Source: Ruegeria sp. YS9
GTDB taxonomy: Bacteria; Pseudomonadota; Alphaproteobacteria; Rhodobacterales; Rhodobacteraceae
Direction: 5' to 3'
Length of the DNA: 64,000 nucleotides
NCBI RefSeq assembly: GCF_024628725.1
Contig: NZ_CP102409.1
Location: 2,885,001 to 2,949,000 of the forward strand
The notes beneath the pieces were generated by a model. It ran no database searches, had not been told where the DNA came from, and saw only the letters and a program-made list of their open reading frames with translations. Positions 17,502-26,004 of this stretch are shown here, one piece after another; within the stretch, counting starts at the first letter, position 1, and each line of letters starts with the position of its first letter. Both the position numbers and the translations under genes were made by a program.

Positions 17502-17531
17502 TGATCCACTTGTGCCTACCCTGCGTATCTT
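17502..17531 (+). promoter_or_regulatory. RpoE/ChrR-type promoter for the FAD-oxidoreductase operon
   Basis: TGATCC (17502-17507), an 18-base spacer and TATCTT (17526-17531), 29 bases before the ATG at 17561. It mirrors the promoter of the divergent SDR gene. Confidence 0.65.
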
Positions 17532-17560
17532 CTTGTAAAACGTCACATAAAGAGGCTGGA

Positions 17561-18892
17561 ATGTTCGACGAAACCCGGGACGTACGGAAAAAGATCGCGA
17601 TTGTAGGCGCAGGCATTTCGGGTCTCTCCGCCGCTTACTATCTTTCAGAAAACAACGACGTGACAGTCTATGAGGCCGAACCTCGGCTTGGTGGCCATGC
17701 CCGCACGGTGATGGCCGGAAAGAACGGGGATCAACCGGTCGATACGGGCTTCATCGTCTTCAACTATGCGACATATCCCTACCTGACCCGGCTGTTTGAT
17801 GAGCTGGGCGTGCCCGTGATCGAAAGCGAGATGAGCTTTGGCGCGACAATCGACAATGGCCGCATTGAATACGGGTTGAACAATCTGCGCACACTGACCG
17901 CTCAAAAGCGCAATCTGGCGCGTCCGGCTTACTATAAAATGATCGCTGATATTCTGCGGTTTGGCAAAGAAGCCCCAGAAGCCGCCAAGGACGATGACAC
18001 CACGATTGGCGAATTGGTGGACCAGCTGCGGCTGGGTCACTGGTTCCGGCACAATTATCTGATGCCGATGTGCGGTGCCATCTGGTCTACGCCGGTCGAG
18101 TTCGTGGATCAGTTCCCCGCACGCTCTTTGGTGCAGTTTTTCCGCAATCACGCCTTGCTGGCAAGCGGTCGTGCAAACCAGCATCAATGGTACACGGTCA
18201 AAGGCGGCAGCATAGAGTATGTCCGCCGGATAGACGCGGCCCTTCGTGCGCGGGGGGCAGAAATACGTCTGGCCAGCCCTGTTCAGAATGTATCCCGTGA
18301 CGAGATGGGCGTCACCATCCACAGCCAGGGCGCCGTGGATCAGTTCGATGAAATCATCCTGGCCACCCATTCGGACCAGTCGCTTGCCATTTTGGGTGAT
18401 GGCGCGACCCCCGCGGAAGCCGCTGCATTGGGCGCAATCCGCTACCAGCCCAATACGGCCATATTGCATTGTGACCCAGGTCAGATGCCAAAGCGGCGCG
18501 CCTGTTGGTCAAGCTGGACCTATCGTTCGCAAGCCGGAGATGTGGGGGTAACCTACTGGATGAACCGGCTTCAGAACATTCCGGACAGTGACCCGCTGTT
18601 TGTAACGCTGAACGCTTCATCAGAAATTCCCGCGGAAAAGATCTTTGACCAGGTCGAATTTGCCCATCCGGTCTTCGACAAGGCCGCCCTGAAGGCGCAG
18701 GGGCAAATCCGCGAGATGCAGGGACAGAACCGAACTTGGTTTGCCGGTGCTTACAACCGGCACGGATTTCACGAAGACGGGATAGCCAGCGCGATGCATG
18801 TCGTTGCTCGAATAAATGGCGCCCCGCAAACCATCGGAGCTGAAAATGGCATTCCTGGGAAAGACCCGGCCCTATCTGTTGCCGCTGAATAA
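17561..18892 (+). CDS. FAD-dependent NAD(P)-binding oxidoreductase (COG2907; UfaD-like)
   Basis: A 443-residue flavoprotein of the amine-oxidase/phytoene-desaturase-like superfamily. The N-terminal dinucleotide site is IAIVGAGISGLSAAYYL with the downstream acidic residue in VYEAEPRLGGHA; the C-terminal flavin site is in WFAGAYNRHGFHEDGI. In Rhodobacter a gene of this type is an RpoE-ChrR target and, as I recall, acts as a fatty-acid desaturase in furan fatty acid synthesis (UfaD); that function is inferred here. The ATG at 17561 has AGAGG upstream; a 20-codon extension in the longer frame overlaps the promoter. It is first in a five-gene operon. Confidence 0.88.
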   Translation: MFDETRDVRKKIAIVGAGISGLSAAYYLSENNDVTVYEAEPRLGGHARTVMAGKNGDQPVDTGFIVFNYATYPYLTRLFDELGVPVIESEMSFGATIDNGRIEYGLNNLRTLTAQKRNLARPAYYKMIADILRFGKEAPEAAKDDDTTIGELVDQLRLGHWFRHNYLMPMCGAIWSTPVEFVDQFPARSLVQFFRNHALLASGRANQHQWYTVKGGSIEYVRRIDAALRARGAEIRLASPVQNVSRDEMGVTIHSQGAVDQFDEIILATHSDQSLAILGDGATPAEAAALGAIRYQPNTAILHCDPGQMPKRRACWSSWTYRSQAGDVGVTYWMNRLQNIPDSDPLFVTLNASSEIPAEKIFDQVEFAHPVFDKAALKAQGQIREMQGQNRTWFAGAYNRHGFHEDGIASAMHVVARINGAPQTIGAENGIPGKDPALSVAAE

Positions 18893-19391
18893 GGCGATAT
18901 GGCGCACAGCGTTTCTTGCACTTTCCTTGCTGATCCCCAATGGGCTGGTCGCGTCACCGGTCACGGAAGAACTGAACGATGCCCAACTGCGCGGAACCGC
19001 GACGTTCCGCTATCTGGGTTTGCCAATCTATGACGCCAAACTCTACACGCCCAAAGGTGCGCCGTTCAGTTGGAGCGAAGATATCGCCCTGCAACTGACC
19101 TATCGCAAGAACATCAAGAAGAAAGCGCTGGTCAACTCGACACTTGACGAGATGGACCGCATCGGCCGTTCAGCACCCGTTCGCGACCAACTGAACCGGT
19201 GTTTCAAAGCCGTGGCAAAAGGGGACAGTTATCTGGCGGTTTCTGATGGTCCCGACAAGGTCAGTTTCTGGCTGAACGGGCAAAAGACCTGCACCATGGC
19301 GTATCCGGGCATCAAGCGCAGTTTCATGTCCGTGTTCCTGGGAGACAACACGCGGTCCGCGTCTTTCACGCGCAGGCTACAGGGGCGGTGA
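18846..19391 (+). CDS. Chalcone isomerase-like exported protein
   Basis: A 181-residue protein with an N-terminal hydrophobic export segment (about residues 15-36, ending LVAS) followed by a chalcone-isomerase-like fold: GTATFRYLGLPIYDAKLYTPKGAPF, then LQLTYRKNIKKKALV and FLGDNTRS near the end. Bacterial members bind fatty acids rather than flavonoids. The ATG at 18846 has GGAG six bases upstream. It overlaps the oxidoreductase gene by 47 bases, indicating translational coupling. An earlier ATG at 18816 lacks a good ribosome-binding site. Confidence 0.75.
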   Translation: MAFLGKTRPYLLPLNKAIWRTAFLALSLLIPNGLVASPVTEELNDAQLRGTATFRYLGLPIYDAKLYTPKGAPFSWSEDIALQLTYRKNIKKKALVNSTLDEMDRIGRSAPVRDQLNRCFKAVAKGDSYLAVSDGPDKVSFWLNGQKTCTMAYPGIKRSFMSVFLGDNTRSASFTRRLQGR

Positions 19392-20614
19392 TGCTCTATC
19401 CCCGGGTCAGTCTCTATGCGTTGATGCTCGCTGCGGCGGGTATCCCGCTTTATATCCACTTGCCGCGCTTTGCAGCCGTGAACCTGGGTATTGGCCTTGG
19501 GGTCATTGGTACGGTGCTGCTGGTGATCCGTTTGGTGGATCTGGTGCAGGATCCGCTGATCGGTTGGGCAATCGACCGATGGCCCGGCGGCCAGCTTGCA
19601 TTTGCGGCGATGGCGGCTTTGGGGCTGGCGATCGGGTTTCCCCTGCTTTTCAATCTGCCGCAGGGTGCCAGCGTGCCGGAACTGGTCGCGATCCTGATCT
19701 TGCTGTTCTCGGCGTACAGCCTGGGAACCATTCTTCTATATGGTCGCAGCGCAACTCTGGCGAAGCGAACCGATCCGAAAGAGCTGATGACACTGGCCGC
19801 CTATCGTGAAGGCGGGCAGTTGACCGGGGTGGTCATCGCAGCCAGCGCTCCGGCCCTGTTGGTTGCTTTCGGGGCACACTCCCAAGGCTACCCCGCATTC
19901 GGAGCGTTTCTGGGGCTGCTCTCCGTTCTGACCCTGATACTAACAATCCCGATCTGGCGGCGCAGACCGATCACCGGATCAGGCCTGTCCTTTGCAGGTC
20001 TGGGTCAGGCCGGTGGCTTGCGCCTTCTTGCGCTGGCTTTGGTCAACAGCCTCCCGGTTGCCATAACCTCCACCCTGTTTCTGTTTTTTGTGGAAGACCG
20101 GCTGCAACTGCCGGGCAAGGCGGGTCCTTTGTTGATCCTGTTCTTCCTGAGCGCAGGCGCGAGCGTCCCGCTCTGGGCAAAGCTCAGCAACAAAATTGGC
20201 CCGAAACAGACTCTGATTATCGCCATGCCGCTCTCGATCGCCGGCTTTATCGGCGCCGCCACACTGAGTGCAGGAAATCTTGCGGGGTTTGCAATGATCT
20301 GTCTCGCCTCGGGCGCGGCGCTGGGCGCGGATATGGTCGTGTTGCCGGCCATGTTCTCGATCGTCCTTACCCGGGCCGGGCTGAACGCATCAGCTGCGTT
20401 TGGCATCTGGTCCTTCGCTGGCAAACTGGGCCTCGCCCTGGCTGCCTTTTTCACTCTGCCGCTGCTGGAACGCAGCGGTTTCACCCCCGGTCAAACCAAT
20501 TCCGCACAGGCGCTGGATACACTCAATCTTGCCTATGCTGTGCTGCCCTGCATCCTGAAAGTCGGAGCGTTCGGGATGGTGTTGACCCTGCCCACCGAGG
20601 TCACAAGCAAATGA
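19391..20614 (+). CDS. MFS transporter (GPH/sugar-cation symporter-like)
   Basis: A 407-residue carrier with about twelve membrane helices and the GPH-type signature LVDLVQDPLIGWAIDRWPGG in the first cytoplasmic loop (about residues 40-60). It lies in the middle of the lipid and stress operon. Its start ATG overlaps the preceding TGA by one base (TGATG), and its own end overlaps the next gene by four. The cargo may be a lipid or lipid precursor, an inference from the operon alone. Confidence 0.88.
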   Translation: MLYPRVSLYALMLAAAGIPLYIHLPRFAAVNLGIGLGVIGTVLLVIRLVDLVQDPLIGWAIDRWPGGQLAFAAMAALGLAIGFPLLFNLPQGASVPELVAILILLFSAYSLGTILLYGRSATLAKRTDPKELMTLAAYREGGQLTGVVIAASAPALLVAFGAHSQGYPAFGAFLGLLSVLTLILTIPIWRRRPITGSGLSFAGLGQAGGLRLLALALVNSLPVAITSTLFLFFVEDRLQLPGKAGPLLILFFLSAGASVPLWAKLSNKIGPKQTLIIAMPLSIAGFIGAATLSAGNLAGFAMICLASGAALGADMVVLPAMFSIVLTRAGLNASAAFGIWSFAGKLGLALAAFFTLPLLERSGFTPGQTNSAQALDTLNLAYAVLPCILKVGAFGMVLTLPTEVTSK

Positions 20615-21228
20615 ATGCTTTCACCGTCATCCTTCTGGTCCTTCTGACCGCTGTCTTCATCCGTGCAAGGCTGCTGAGCTTTCGCGCGCAATCGCCGTCC
20701 GATTACAGTGGCACCGGGCCAGATTTTTCCCTGAAAAAGCACCTGAACGGAGAGATCTTGTCCGAGGGCCTGATCTATGGCCCCAACGGCAAAATGTCGA
20801 ACAGCTTTGTCGCGCGCATGTCCGGCGAATGGCAAGGCAACTCGGGCACGCTGACCGAATACTTCACCTATTCCAACGGAAAACAGATGACCCGCAAATG
20901 GTACCTGACGCTGGGAACCGGCAACACGTTCACGGCAATGGCGGATGATATCGTGGGCGAAGGTCGGGGCATCATCTCGGGGTCCACGGTGAAACTGACC
21001 TATCGTATCATTCTGCCAGATGACGCTGGTGGACATACGCTGGACGTCACCGATTGGATGTACCTGACAGAAACCGGCGTCATCATGAACCGGTCCGAGA
21101 TGCGCAAGTTTGGCGTCAAGGTCGCGGAACTGGTCGCCACGATGCGTGCAAACCCGAAATCAAAACCGATCCACGCGATTGGTTCGAACGGGTATGACGC
21201 GACTTCGGAAGGGAAGCCGTTGCAATGA
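20611..21228 (+). CDS. DUF3833 family protein
   Basis: A 205-residue protein with an N-terminal hydrophobic anchor (about residues 3-20) and a beta-rich DUF3833 domain: LKKHLNGEILSEGLIYGPNG, ARMSGEWQG, LTEYFTYSNGKQMTRKWYL and DVTDWMYLTETGVIMNRSEM. The family has no assigned biochemical function and often sits in operons with MFS carriers and cyclopropane-fatty-acid-like genes. It overlaps both neighbours by four bases and is paralogous to the next gene. Confidence 0.82.
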   Translation: MNAFTVILLVLLTAVFIRARLLSFRAQSPSDYSGTGPDFSLKKHLNGEILSEGLIYGPNGKMSNSFVARMSGEWQGNSGTLTEYFTYSNGKQMTRKWYLTLGTGNTFTAMADDIVGEGRGIISGSTVKLTYRIILPDDAGGHTLDVTDWMYLTETGVIMNRSEMRKFGVKVAELVATMRANPKSKPIHAIGSNGYDATSEGKPLQ

Positions 21229-21767
21229 TCACCTTTCGCTCTTTCATCGCCTGCGTCGCCATCACGAGTCTCGCGCTTCTGGCGGCCTGCTCCAGCAAAC
21301 CCAAAGTACCAAAAACATTTCTGTCGGACCGACAGTTGAACCTCGAGGAATTCTTCGACGGTAAAACCGTGGCCTACGGTCAGTTTCAGGATGTTCTGGG
21401 AAATATCCCCCGCAGATTCACAGTTGATATCGATGGGACATGGGACGGCGAAACCCTGACCCTGGTCGAAGACTTCGTCTACGACGATGGCGCGACGGAA
21501 CAACGCATCTGGACATTGACCAAAACCGGAGAGGATACATGGACCGGTACGGCGCCCGGCGTACTGGGCACCGCCAGCGGGATTGAACGCGGGGATACGT
21601 TCAACTGGAAATACAAGATCGACCTGCCGATCAAGGACGGGACCATGCGTGTCAAATTCGACGACTGGATGTGGCTGCTGGATGACGACCGTCTGCTGAA
21701 CCGCGCGTATGTCTCACGCTATGGCGTCCGTCTGGGTGAAGTCATCCTGTTCTTCGAGAAGAAATAG
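21225..21767 (+). CDS. DUF3833 family lipoprotein
   Basis: A 180-residue lipoprotein. The signal sequence ends in LLAACSS with the lipidated Cys at about residue 22. The mature domain repeats the DUF3833 layout of the previous gene (LNLEEFFDGKTVAYGQFQD, DIDGTWDGETLTL, LVEDFVYDDGATEQRIWTL, FDDWMWLLDDDRLLNRA). It is the last gene of the operon. A weak GGGCC/GGCCC hairpin follows the stop codon, without a convincing T-run. Confidence 0.85.
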   Translation: MITFRSFIACVAITSLALLAACSSKPKVPKTFLSDRQLNLEEFFDGKTVAYGQFQDVLGNIPRRFTVDIDGTWDGETLTLVEDFVYDDGATEQRIWTLTKTGEDTWTGTAPGVLGTASGIERGDTFNWKYKIDLPIKDGTMRVKFDDWMWLLDDDRLLNRAYVSRYGVRLGEVILFFEKK

Positions 21768-22284
21768 GGCCGCCAGGCCCGGTTTCATCACAACAGTCAG
21801 TAGAAAATAAACTCGTCCACCAATGCGGTCGTCGATCCCTTGACCTCACCGGCCGTGTTCGCCCTTGGCCCGTCCGAGGCTGCGCCCTCGGCGCGTTCGC
21901 CGCATTCGATTTTCAAACGCGCGCGTTCTATCTGCCCCCAGAGGAAAAACAGACCATCCCGTTTTCCCATGAGGCGCGCAGGAACCCTTGCCCGCAAAAC
22001 ACCTGTTTTCGGTTTTGGCATCTGCTCTCTTACTGCCTCCGGTGTTTTCCACCATTGTCGGAAAACGTAATGGTTTTTCCGAAAAAAGACAATTTTTTAT
22101 GGACAAAACGAGGTTTTCTACCATCCGTTGACAGGATGGGCTGGCAACTCTCGCATGACGGATATTCGCCGTCTTTACCTGCCTCATGGCAAGCCAGCAC
22201 CATCCCGCACGGATCAACGTCACCCAAACGGGCATTGCTGCAAACCGCTTTCCTTTGGCCTGACACTCTCTTTCCCAGCCAAGG

Positions 22285-22540
22285 TCAGGCGACGCGCAAC
22301 GTTTCGTTTCTGATCACAGCAACCAGGCTGTCGTCGTCGCGGTTGGGGGTCAGTTTGACGGCGCGGATGCCAGACGCGACCGCATACTCCGCAAGGCCAT
22401 TGGACCCGCAGAACGCCGTGCTTGCGGGCCTGCCACGCCCCTCAGCCAAGGACCGTGATCCCGGTGCTGTCCACTTTGCCGGAATGTTTCCATGTCTGTA
22501 TTGAAACCGGAAATGTCGCCAGCATTTCAGCGCCCAAGCG
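22285..22540 (-). pseudogene. Degenerate IS5-family transposase remnant
   Basis: On the minus strand, fragments in shifting frames match an IS5-type transposase. KVDSTGITVLG corresponds to the usual DSTG-x-K-x-x-G catalytic-region motif, and GIRAVKLTPNRDDDS, in another frame, corresponds to IRAVEFTPSRDGDS. The frame breaks between these two and stops soon after, so this is a dead fragment of about 250 bases. Confidence 0.6.
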
Positions 22541-22563
22541 GGTAAAAAGTACGCTGCCATCGT

Positions 22564-22745
22564 GAGGTGCCGCTGTTTGATTCTCAGGCAGCGGAGAATT
22601 GGGAAGCCGGTGGAATTCCGGCACTGCCCCCGCAACGGTAAGGAAGGTCAGGTTCGACAATCAACCACTGGGACGAGGATCCCGGGAAGGTGTCGCAACC
22701 GTGTGCAAGCCCCTTTCAGGTCCGGAAACCAGCCTTGCAGATATG
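22564..22745 (+). promoter_or_regulatory. Cobalamin (adenosylcobalamin) riboswitch, orphaned
   Basis: The conserved core is present in order: GGTGCCG at 22566, GGGAAGCCGGTG, CCGGCACTG, CCCCCGCAACGGTAA, and the B12-box region GGTCCGGAAACCAGCCTTGC near 22720-22739. Such elements switch off B12 synthesis or uptake genes when cobalamin binds. No B12 gene follows; an inverted IS3 fragment starts about 40 bases downstream. The RNA may still fold but has lost its target. Confidence 0.85.
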
Positions 22746-22786
22746 TCAAACCGCGGGTGGCGGTGGGGGCACGGGTTTCGGACGTG

Positions 22787-22999
22787 GTCCTCGCCCTTGA
22801 GGCCGTCCAGCACGATCCTGGTCTTCTCTTCGGCCGAATACTGTTTGCGTGTGGCACGGCGGATGTCATTGACAACCTTCTCGCCGTGGCTCTTGCGTGT
22901 TCCGGGTTTCTGTCTCATCTCCACTCCTTGGTGGGTACGATGTGCCAGAACCCCTCTCTTATCAAATCGACTTAAACTGTCCCATTGGCGCTGACGTCA
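22787..22999 (-). pseudogene. IS3-family orfA remnant
   Basis: Minus-strand reading from the ATG near 22918 gives the N-terminus of an IS3-family orfA (RQKPGTRKSHGEKVV, then RRATRKQYSAEEKTRIVLDGL). The match ends abruptly at residue position GED, where riboswitch-side sequence begins. The element's outer end is probably near 22999, in TGTCCCATTGGCGCTGACG. orfB and the other terminus are missing. Confidence 0.75.
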
Positions 23000-23009
23000 C
23001 ACAAGCAGG

Positions 23010-23288
23010 GTGGAAAAACCGGAAAAGGACGCAGGAAACCAGTTCAAAGTCGTCGTCACTCAGGGCGAGTTCTTTGACAAGCACGGGAGCCCGATTTCGA
23101 CCGAAAACGGCTGGCCCCCCAATCTAAAAGAGGACGTTCATCGTGCCATAGTGAGCGTTTCGGATTCAGAGGAAACTGTCACTTTGCAACGGAGACAAGA
23201 CGAGTCGGGCGCTGAGTTCATGCGTCGCTTCGACCAGACAGGCATCGAGATAGGTAAGAAGGTTGGCACGACCGTTTGCCTGCCCTGA
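23010..23288 (+). CDS. Doubtful small hypothetical protein
   Basis: A 92-codon frame from a GTG with AGCAGG just upstream. The protein is charged and soluble with a regular composition (KVVVTQGEFFDKHGSP, VSVSDSEETVTLQRRQDES), which reads more like coding sequence than its surroundings. I recognise no family. It begins about ten bases beyond the IS3 remnant and has no neighbours on its strand. Confidence 0.3.
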   Translation: MEKPEKDAGNQFKVVVTQGEFFDKHGSPISTENGWPPNLKEDVHRAIVSVSDSEETVTLQRRQDESGAEFMRRFDQTGIEIGKKVGTTVCLP

Positions 23289-23661
23289 GATGCCAAGTGG
23301 ACTTCATTGCATGTTTGAGCTTCGAGCCAGCCGGAGTCTGAGCGTGAAATGACTGATTAGGATCATATTGACCAGCGCTGGGCCTACCAAGAAAGGTACT
23401 GCCGCTCAGGTTCTAGCCCAAGGATTACTATTCGTGACAATCTCCTCTGGCTTGTGTCTCTTCGTTGCCATGCTGATCTTCGGTTTTCCCAAGCATAATG
23501 GCGGACCACTTCATTGGGAAAGGATCAGGCCAACTCATTTTGGCGTTTCAGTCGCGGCAATCATTTTACCGACTCAGCCCGATGACCGCACCTCCGTTGC
23601 TCAAACCCCAAATTTTGTCTGAAGAGTGCTGGCTTCAGGCATCTGGGGTCAACAGTCAAGG

Positions 23662-24597
23662 TTACTCTGCCGCGATCGCTTTTTCTCGCTGAGTCTTTTC
23701 GCCTTCAATCAGCAGAGTGCGGGTCGGAAACGGAATATTGATATCCGCTTCGTCCAACGCCTCTTTGACTTTGCGCTTCATATCTGCCTGGTATCGGAAG
23801 TAGTCCGAAGACTTGCACCACACGCGGACAAGAAAATCGACGCTGCTGCTGCCAAGATTGTTCACCTGGATGAACGGTTCGGGGTCAGCCAGCGAACGGG
23901 CGTCCGACATGATCGTCTCGCGAATGACGCGCTCGGCCTCCGCCAAGTTGACGCCGTATCCAACGCCAAACGTCCACTCGGCACGACGGGTCTCGTAGAC
24001 GGAATAGTTCTTGATGGTGTTTCCCCACACCTCGGCGTTGGGAACGATAACCTTGACGTTCCCCATATCCGCAATTTCGGTGTAGTTCAGGGTGATATCT
24101 TTTACAGTTCCGAGCACCCCATTCACGTCGACGAAATCGCCGATCTTGAGCGGCCGGAATAGGATGATCATCACGCCGGCTGCAACGTTGGACAATGTGC
24201 CTTGCAACGCAAGACCAATGGCCAAACCGGCGGCACCGATCAGCGCGATGATCGACGTCGTCTGCACCCCGAACGTGTTCAGAATGAACAGCCCGGTAAA
24301 CGCCAGGATCGTATAGCGCGCCAGATTGCCAAGAAAGTTGAACAGCGTATCGTCCAGGCGTTCCGAGTTTTCACCGACGCCCCGGATCTTCCGGCTGACA
24401 TATCTTGAAATCACAAGCCCAAGCACCAACAGGATCAGCGCCGCGATCGTGTTCGCGACAAGGCCAAGAAGGGCCTCGAGCGTCAGCAGGTCGCTCAGCG
24501 ATTTCCCGTCATACAGCTCGGTATTCAGAACTTGCGACAGTTCGGCCCAAACGGTGTTCGTCACGTTCTCTGCGGTCTGTGCAATCTCGTTTTCCAT
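23662..24597 (-). CDS. Small-conductance mechanosensitive channel (MscS family)
   Basis: A 311-residue MscS-type channel that releases osmolytes on hypo-osmotic shock. Three transmembrane helices occupy about residues 40-150. The pore-lining TM3 is Gly/Ala-patterned (ALIGAAGLAIGLALQGTLSNVAAGVMI), followed by the MscS beta domain FRPLKIGDFVDVNGVLGTVKDI and the cytoplasmic vestibule ending in a short basic tail. Its length is close to E. coli MscS. It is monocistronic. Confidence 0.94.
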   Translation of the reverse strand: MENEIAQTAENVTNTVWAELSQVLNTELYDGKSLSDLLTLEALLGLVANTIAALILLVLGLVISRYVSRKIRGVGENSERLDDTLFNFLGNLARYTILAFTGLFILNTFGVQTTSIIALIGAAGLAIGLALQGTLSNVAAGVMIILFRPLKIGDFVDVNGVLGTVKDITLNYTEIADMGNVKVIVPNAEVWGNTIKNYSVYETRRAEWTFGVGYGVNLAEAERVIRETIMSDARSLADPEPFIQVNNLGSSSVDFLVRVWCKSSDYFRYQADMKRKVKEALDEADINIPFPTRTLLIEGEKTQREKAIAAE

Positions 24598-24738
24598 GGT
24601 GTTCCTCGTGTTTCATCGCCTGAGTTTTTTCTTGCAGCGCGGTCCTGCCGGGTCAGACCTCGATCACGGCGCTAGGGTCAGGACGCATTGATTTCCCGCG
24701 CATGACGTGATTCACGGCCCCAAAAACGGAGCGGTGAT

Positions 24739-25086
24739 ATGAGCGACCTTTACTGGCTGAGCGATGAGCAGATGGCCAAGCTTACCCCTTTTTTCCCGAA
24801 GTCGCACGGCAAGCCACGTGTCGATGACAAGCGCGTCCTGAGTGGGATTATCTTCATCAATCGCAATGGTTTGCGCTGGCGTGACGCTCCTGCCGCCTAT
24901 GGTCCGCACAAGACGCTCTACAGCCGCTGGAAGCGCTGGAGCGAGAAAGGCATCTTTGCGCGGATGATGGCGGGTCTGGCCGCCGAACACGGCGAACAGA
25001 AGACCGTGATGATCGACGCGACCTACCTCAAGGCCCATCGAACAGCGACCAGTCTGGCCGCGAAAAAGGGGGGCGTGGGCGCCTGA
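24739..25086 (+). CDS. IS5-family transposase, orfA frame
   Basis: The first 115 codons of the transposase: SDLYWLSDEQMAKLTPFFP, GLRWRDAPAAYGPHKTLYSRWKRW, and the first catalytic Asp in MIDATYLKAHRT. The frame runs into a stop at 25086 unless the ribosome slips -1 within the AAAAAGGGGGG run at 25063-25073. After slippage it continues GRGRLIGRTKGG into orfB. Confidence 0.88.
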   Translation: MSDLYWLSDEQMAKLTPFFPKSHGKPRVDDKRVLSGIIFINRNGLRWRDAPAAYGPHKTLYSRWKRWSEKGIFARMMAGLAAEHGEQKTVMIDATYLKAHRTATSLAAKKGGVGA

Positions 25087-25106
25087 TCGGTCGAACCAAA
25101 GGCGGC

Positions 25107-25496
25107 ATGAACACCAAACTGCACGCCATCTGCGATAGCCAAGGCCGCCCACTCAACCTGTTCGTCACCGCCGGTCAGGTCAGCGACTACATCGGTGCGC
25201 GGGCGTTGCTCAGCAGCCTGCCAAAGGTCGACTGGCTGCTCGGGGATCGCGGTTACGATGCCGATTGGTTCCGGGAAGCGTTGCAAGACAAAGGGATACG
25301 CGCCTGCATCCCTGGACGAAAGCAGCGCAAGAAAGCCGTCAGATACGATAAGCGTCGATACAAACGCCGAAACCGGATCGAGATCATGTTCGGCAGGCTG
25401 AAGGATTGGCGGCGCGTGGCAACCCGCTACGACCGTTGCCCAAAGGTCTTCCTCTCTGCCATCGCTCTGGCCGCGCTCGTCATCTACTGGTTATGA
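25107..25496 (+). CDS. IS5-family transposase, orfB frame
   Basis: The C-terminal transposase portion carries the second catalytic Asp in LLGDRGYDADWF and the Glu in RIEIMFGRLKDWRRVATRYD, so the DDE triad is complete when fused to orfA. The coordinates start at the first ATG of this frame, but functional protein is expected from -1 frameshifting on the G-run upstream. Confidence 0.85.
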   Translation: MNTKLHAICDSQGRPLNLFVTAGQVSDYIGARALLSSLPKVDWLLGDRGYDADWFREALQDKGIRACIPGRKQRKKAVRYDKRRYKRRNRIEIMFGRLKDWRRVATRYDRCPKVFLSAIALAALVIYWL

Positions 25497-25580
25497 ATCC
25501 TGACCCTAGATCTTAACATAAATCCACTTCTTATTGGCAGAAAGCTCGGAGCGGAAAGCTCCGAGCCGCGTTCCCTACCA

Positions 25581-25961
25581 TCAGGACTGACTAAGTTTCT
25601 TGAGTTGCAGGAAGCTCATCACCGCAAGAAACGCAAAGAATGCGGGATCCGACCAACCAAAGCCAGTGAAGATACCTGTCAGCGCCGCATATAGCGTTAC
25701 GACAAAACCAAGTGCGTTGGTTGCCATCAGCCCGGTCAGCAGCTTCCGGGCGGTTGCACCGTCGGTCACATCCCTAAGAAGAAAGCCAATAATGGCAATC
25801 CCTCCAAGAAAAATGCTGTTGTGCTGCGACAGGAACCAGGCGTAGCGGTCATTCAGCTCCAATCCGTAGTTTGGCCACAGAAAACCAGGCAGAAAAAACA
25901 GCGCAAAGGCAAACAACGCATAGATTGTGCTGTGAAGGGTCAGGAATGTTCGATTGCTCAT
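25581..25961 (-). CDS. Hypothetical four-helix membrane protein
   Basis: A 126-residue protein with about four hydrophobic helices (roughly residues 10-30, 48-66, 76-98, 104-120) and a conserved-looking loop NDRYAWFLSQHNS. I recognise no named family. It lies 43 bases downstream of the YdhR-like gene on the same strand, so the two may form an operon divergent from the LysR gene. Confidence 0.7.
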   Translation of the reverse strand: MSNRTFLTLHSTIYALFAFALFFLPGFLWPNYGLELNDRYAWFLSQHNSIFLGGIAIIGFLLRDVTDGATARKLLTGLMATNALGFVVTLYAALTGIFTGFGWSDPAFFAFLAVMSFLQLKKLSQS

Positions 25962-26004
25962 TTGAAAGCTCCTTGTATGTGCGCAAGTTTAAGAGGGATC
26001 CTGA

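Larger units (their letters stand above)
21768..23661. other. 1.9-kb gene-poor stretch with IS scars and a riboswitch
   Basis: No confident protein-coding gene is seen here. The stretch holds a degenerate IS5-family transposase fragment, a cobalamin riboswitch, an IS3-family orfA fragment and one doubtful small ORF, each listed separately. 21768-22284 and 23289-23661 show nothing recognisable; an 84-codon TTG-started frame at 23368-23622 has one hydrophobic segment but no ribosome-binding site. Confidence 0.6.
24676..25505 (+). mobile_element. IS5-family (IS427-type) insertion sequence, apparently intact
   Basis: An element of about 830 bases bounded by the inverted repeat GGTCAGGA/TCCTGACC and flanked on both sides by the 4-base target duplication CTAG (24672-24675 and 25506-25509). 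It carries two overlapping transposase frames joined by a -1 frameshift. Its intact ends and duplication suggest a recent insertion, between the mscS gene and a small membrane-protein gene. Confidence 0.88.

Noticed and set aside
21797..22266. Small minus-strand frames at 21797-22021 and 22030-22266
   Set aside because: Composition looks non-coding, no family match, and they lie in a stretch full of IS debris.
23368..23622. 84-codon frame with one hydrophobic segment
   Set aside because: TTG start without ribosome-binding site, no homology that I recognise, overlapping alternative frames; not strong enough to call.
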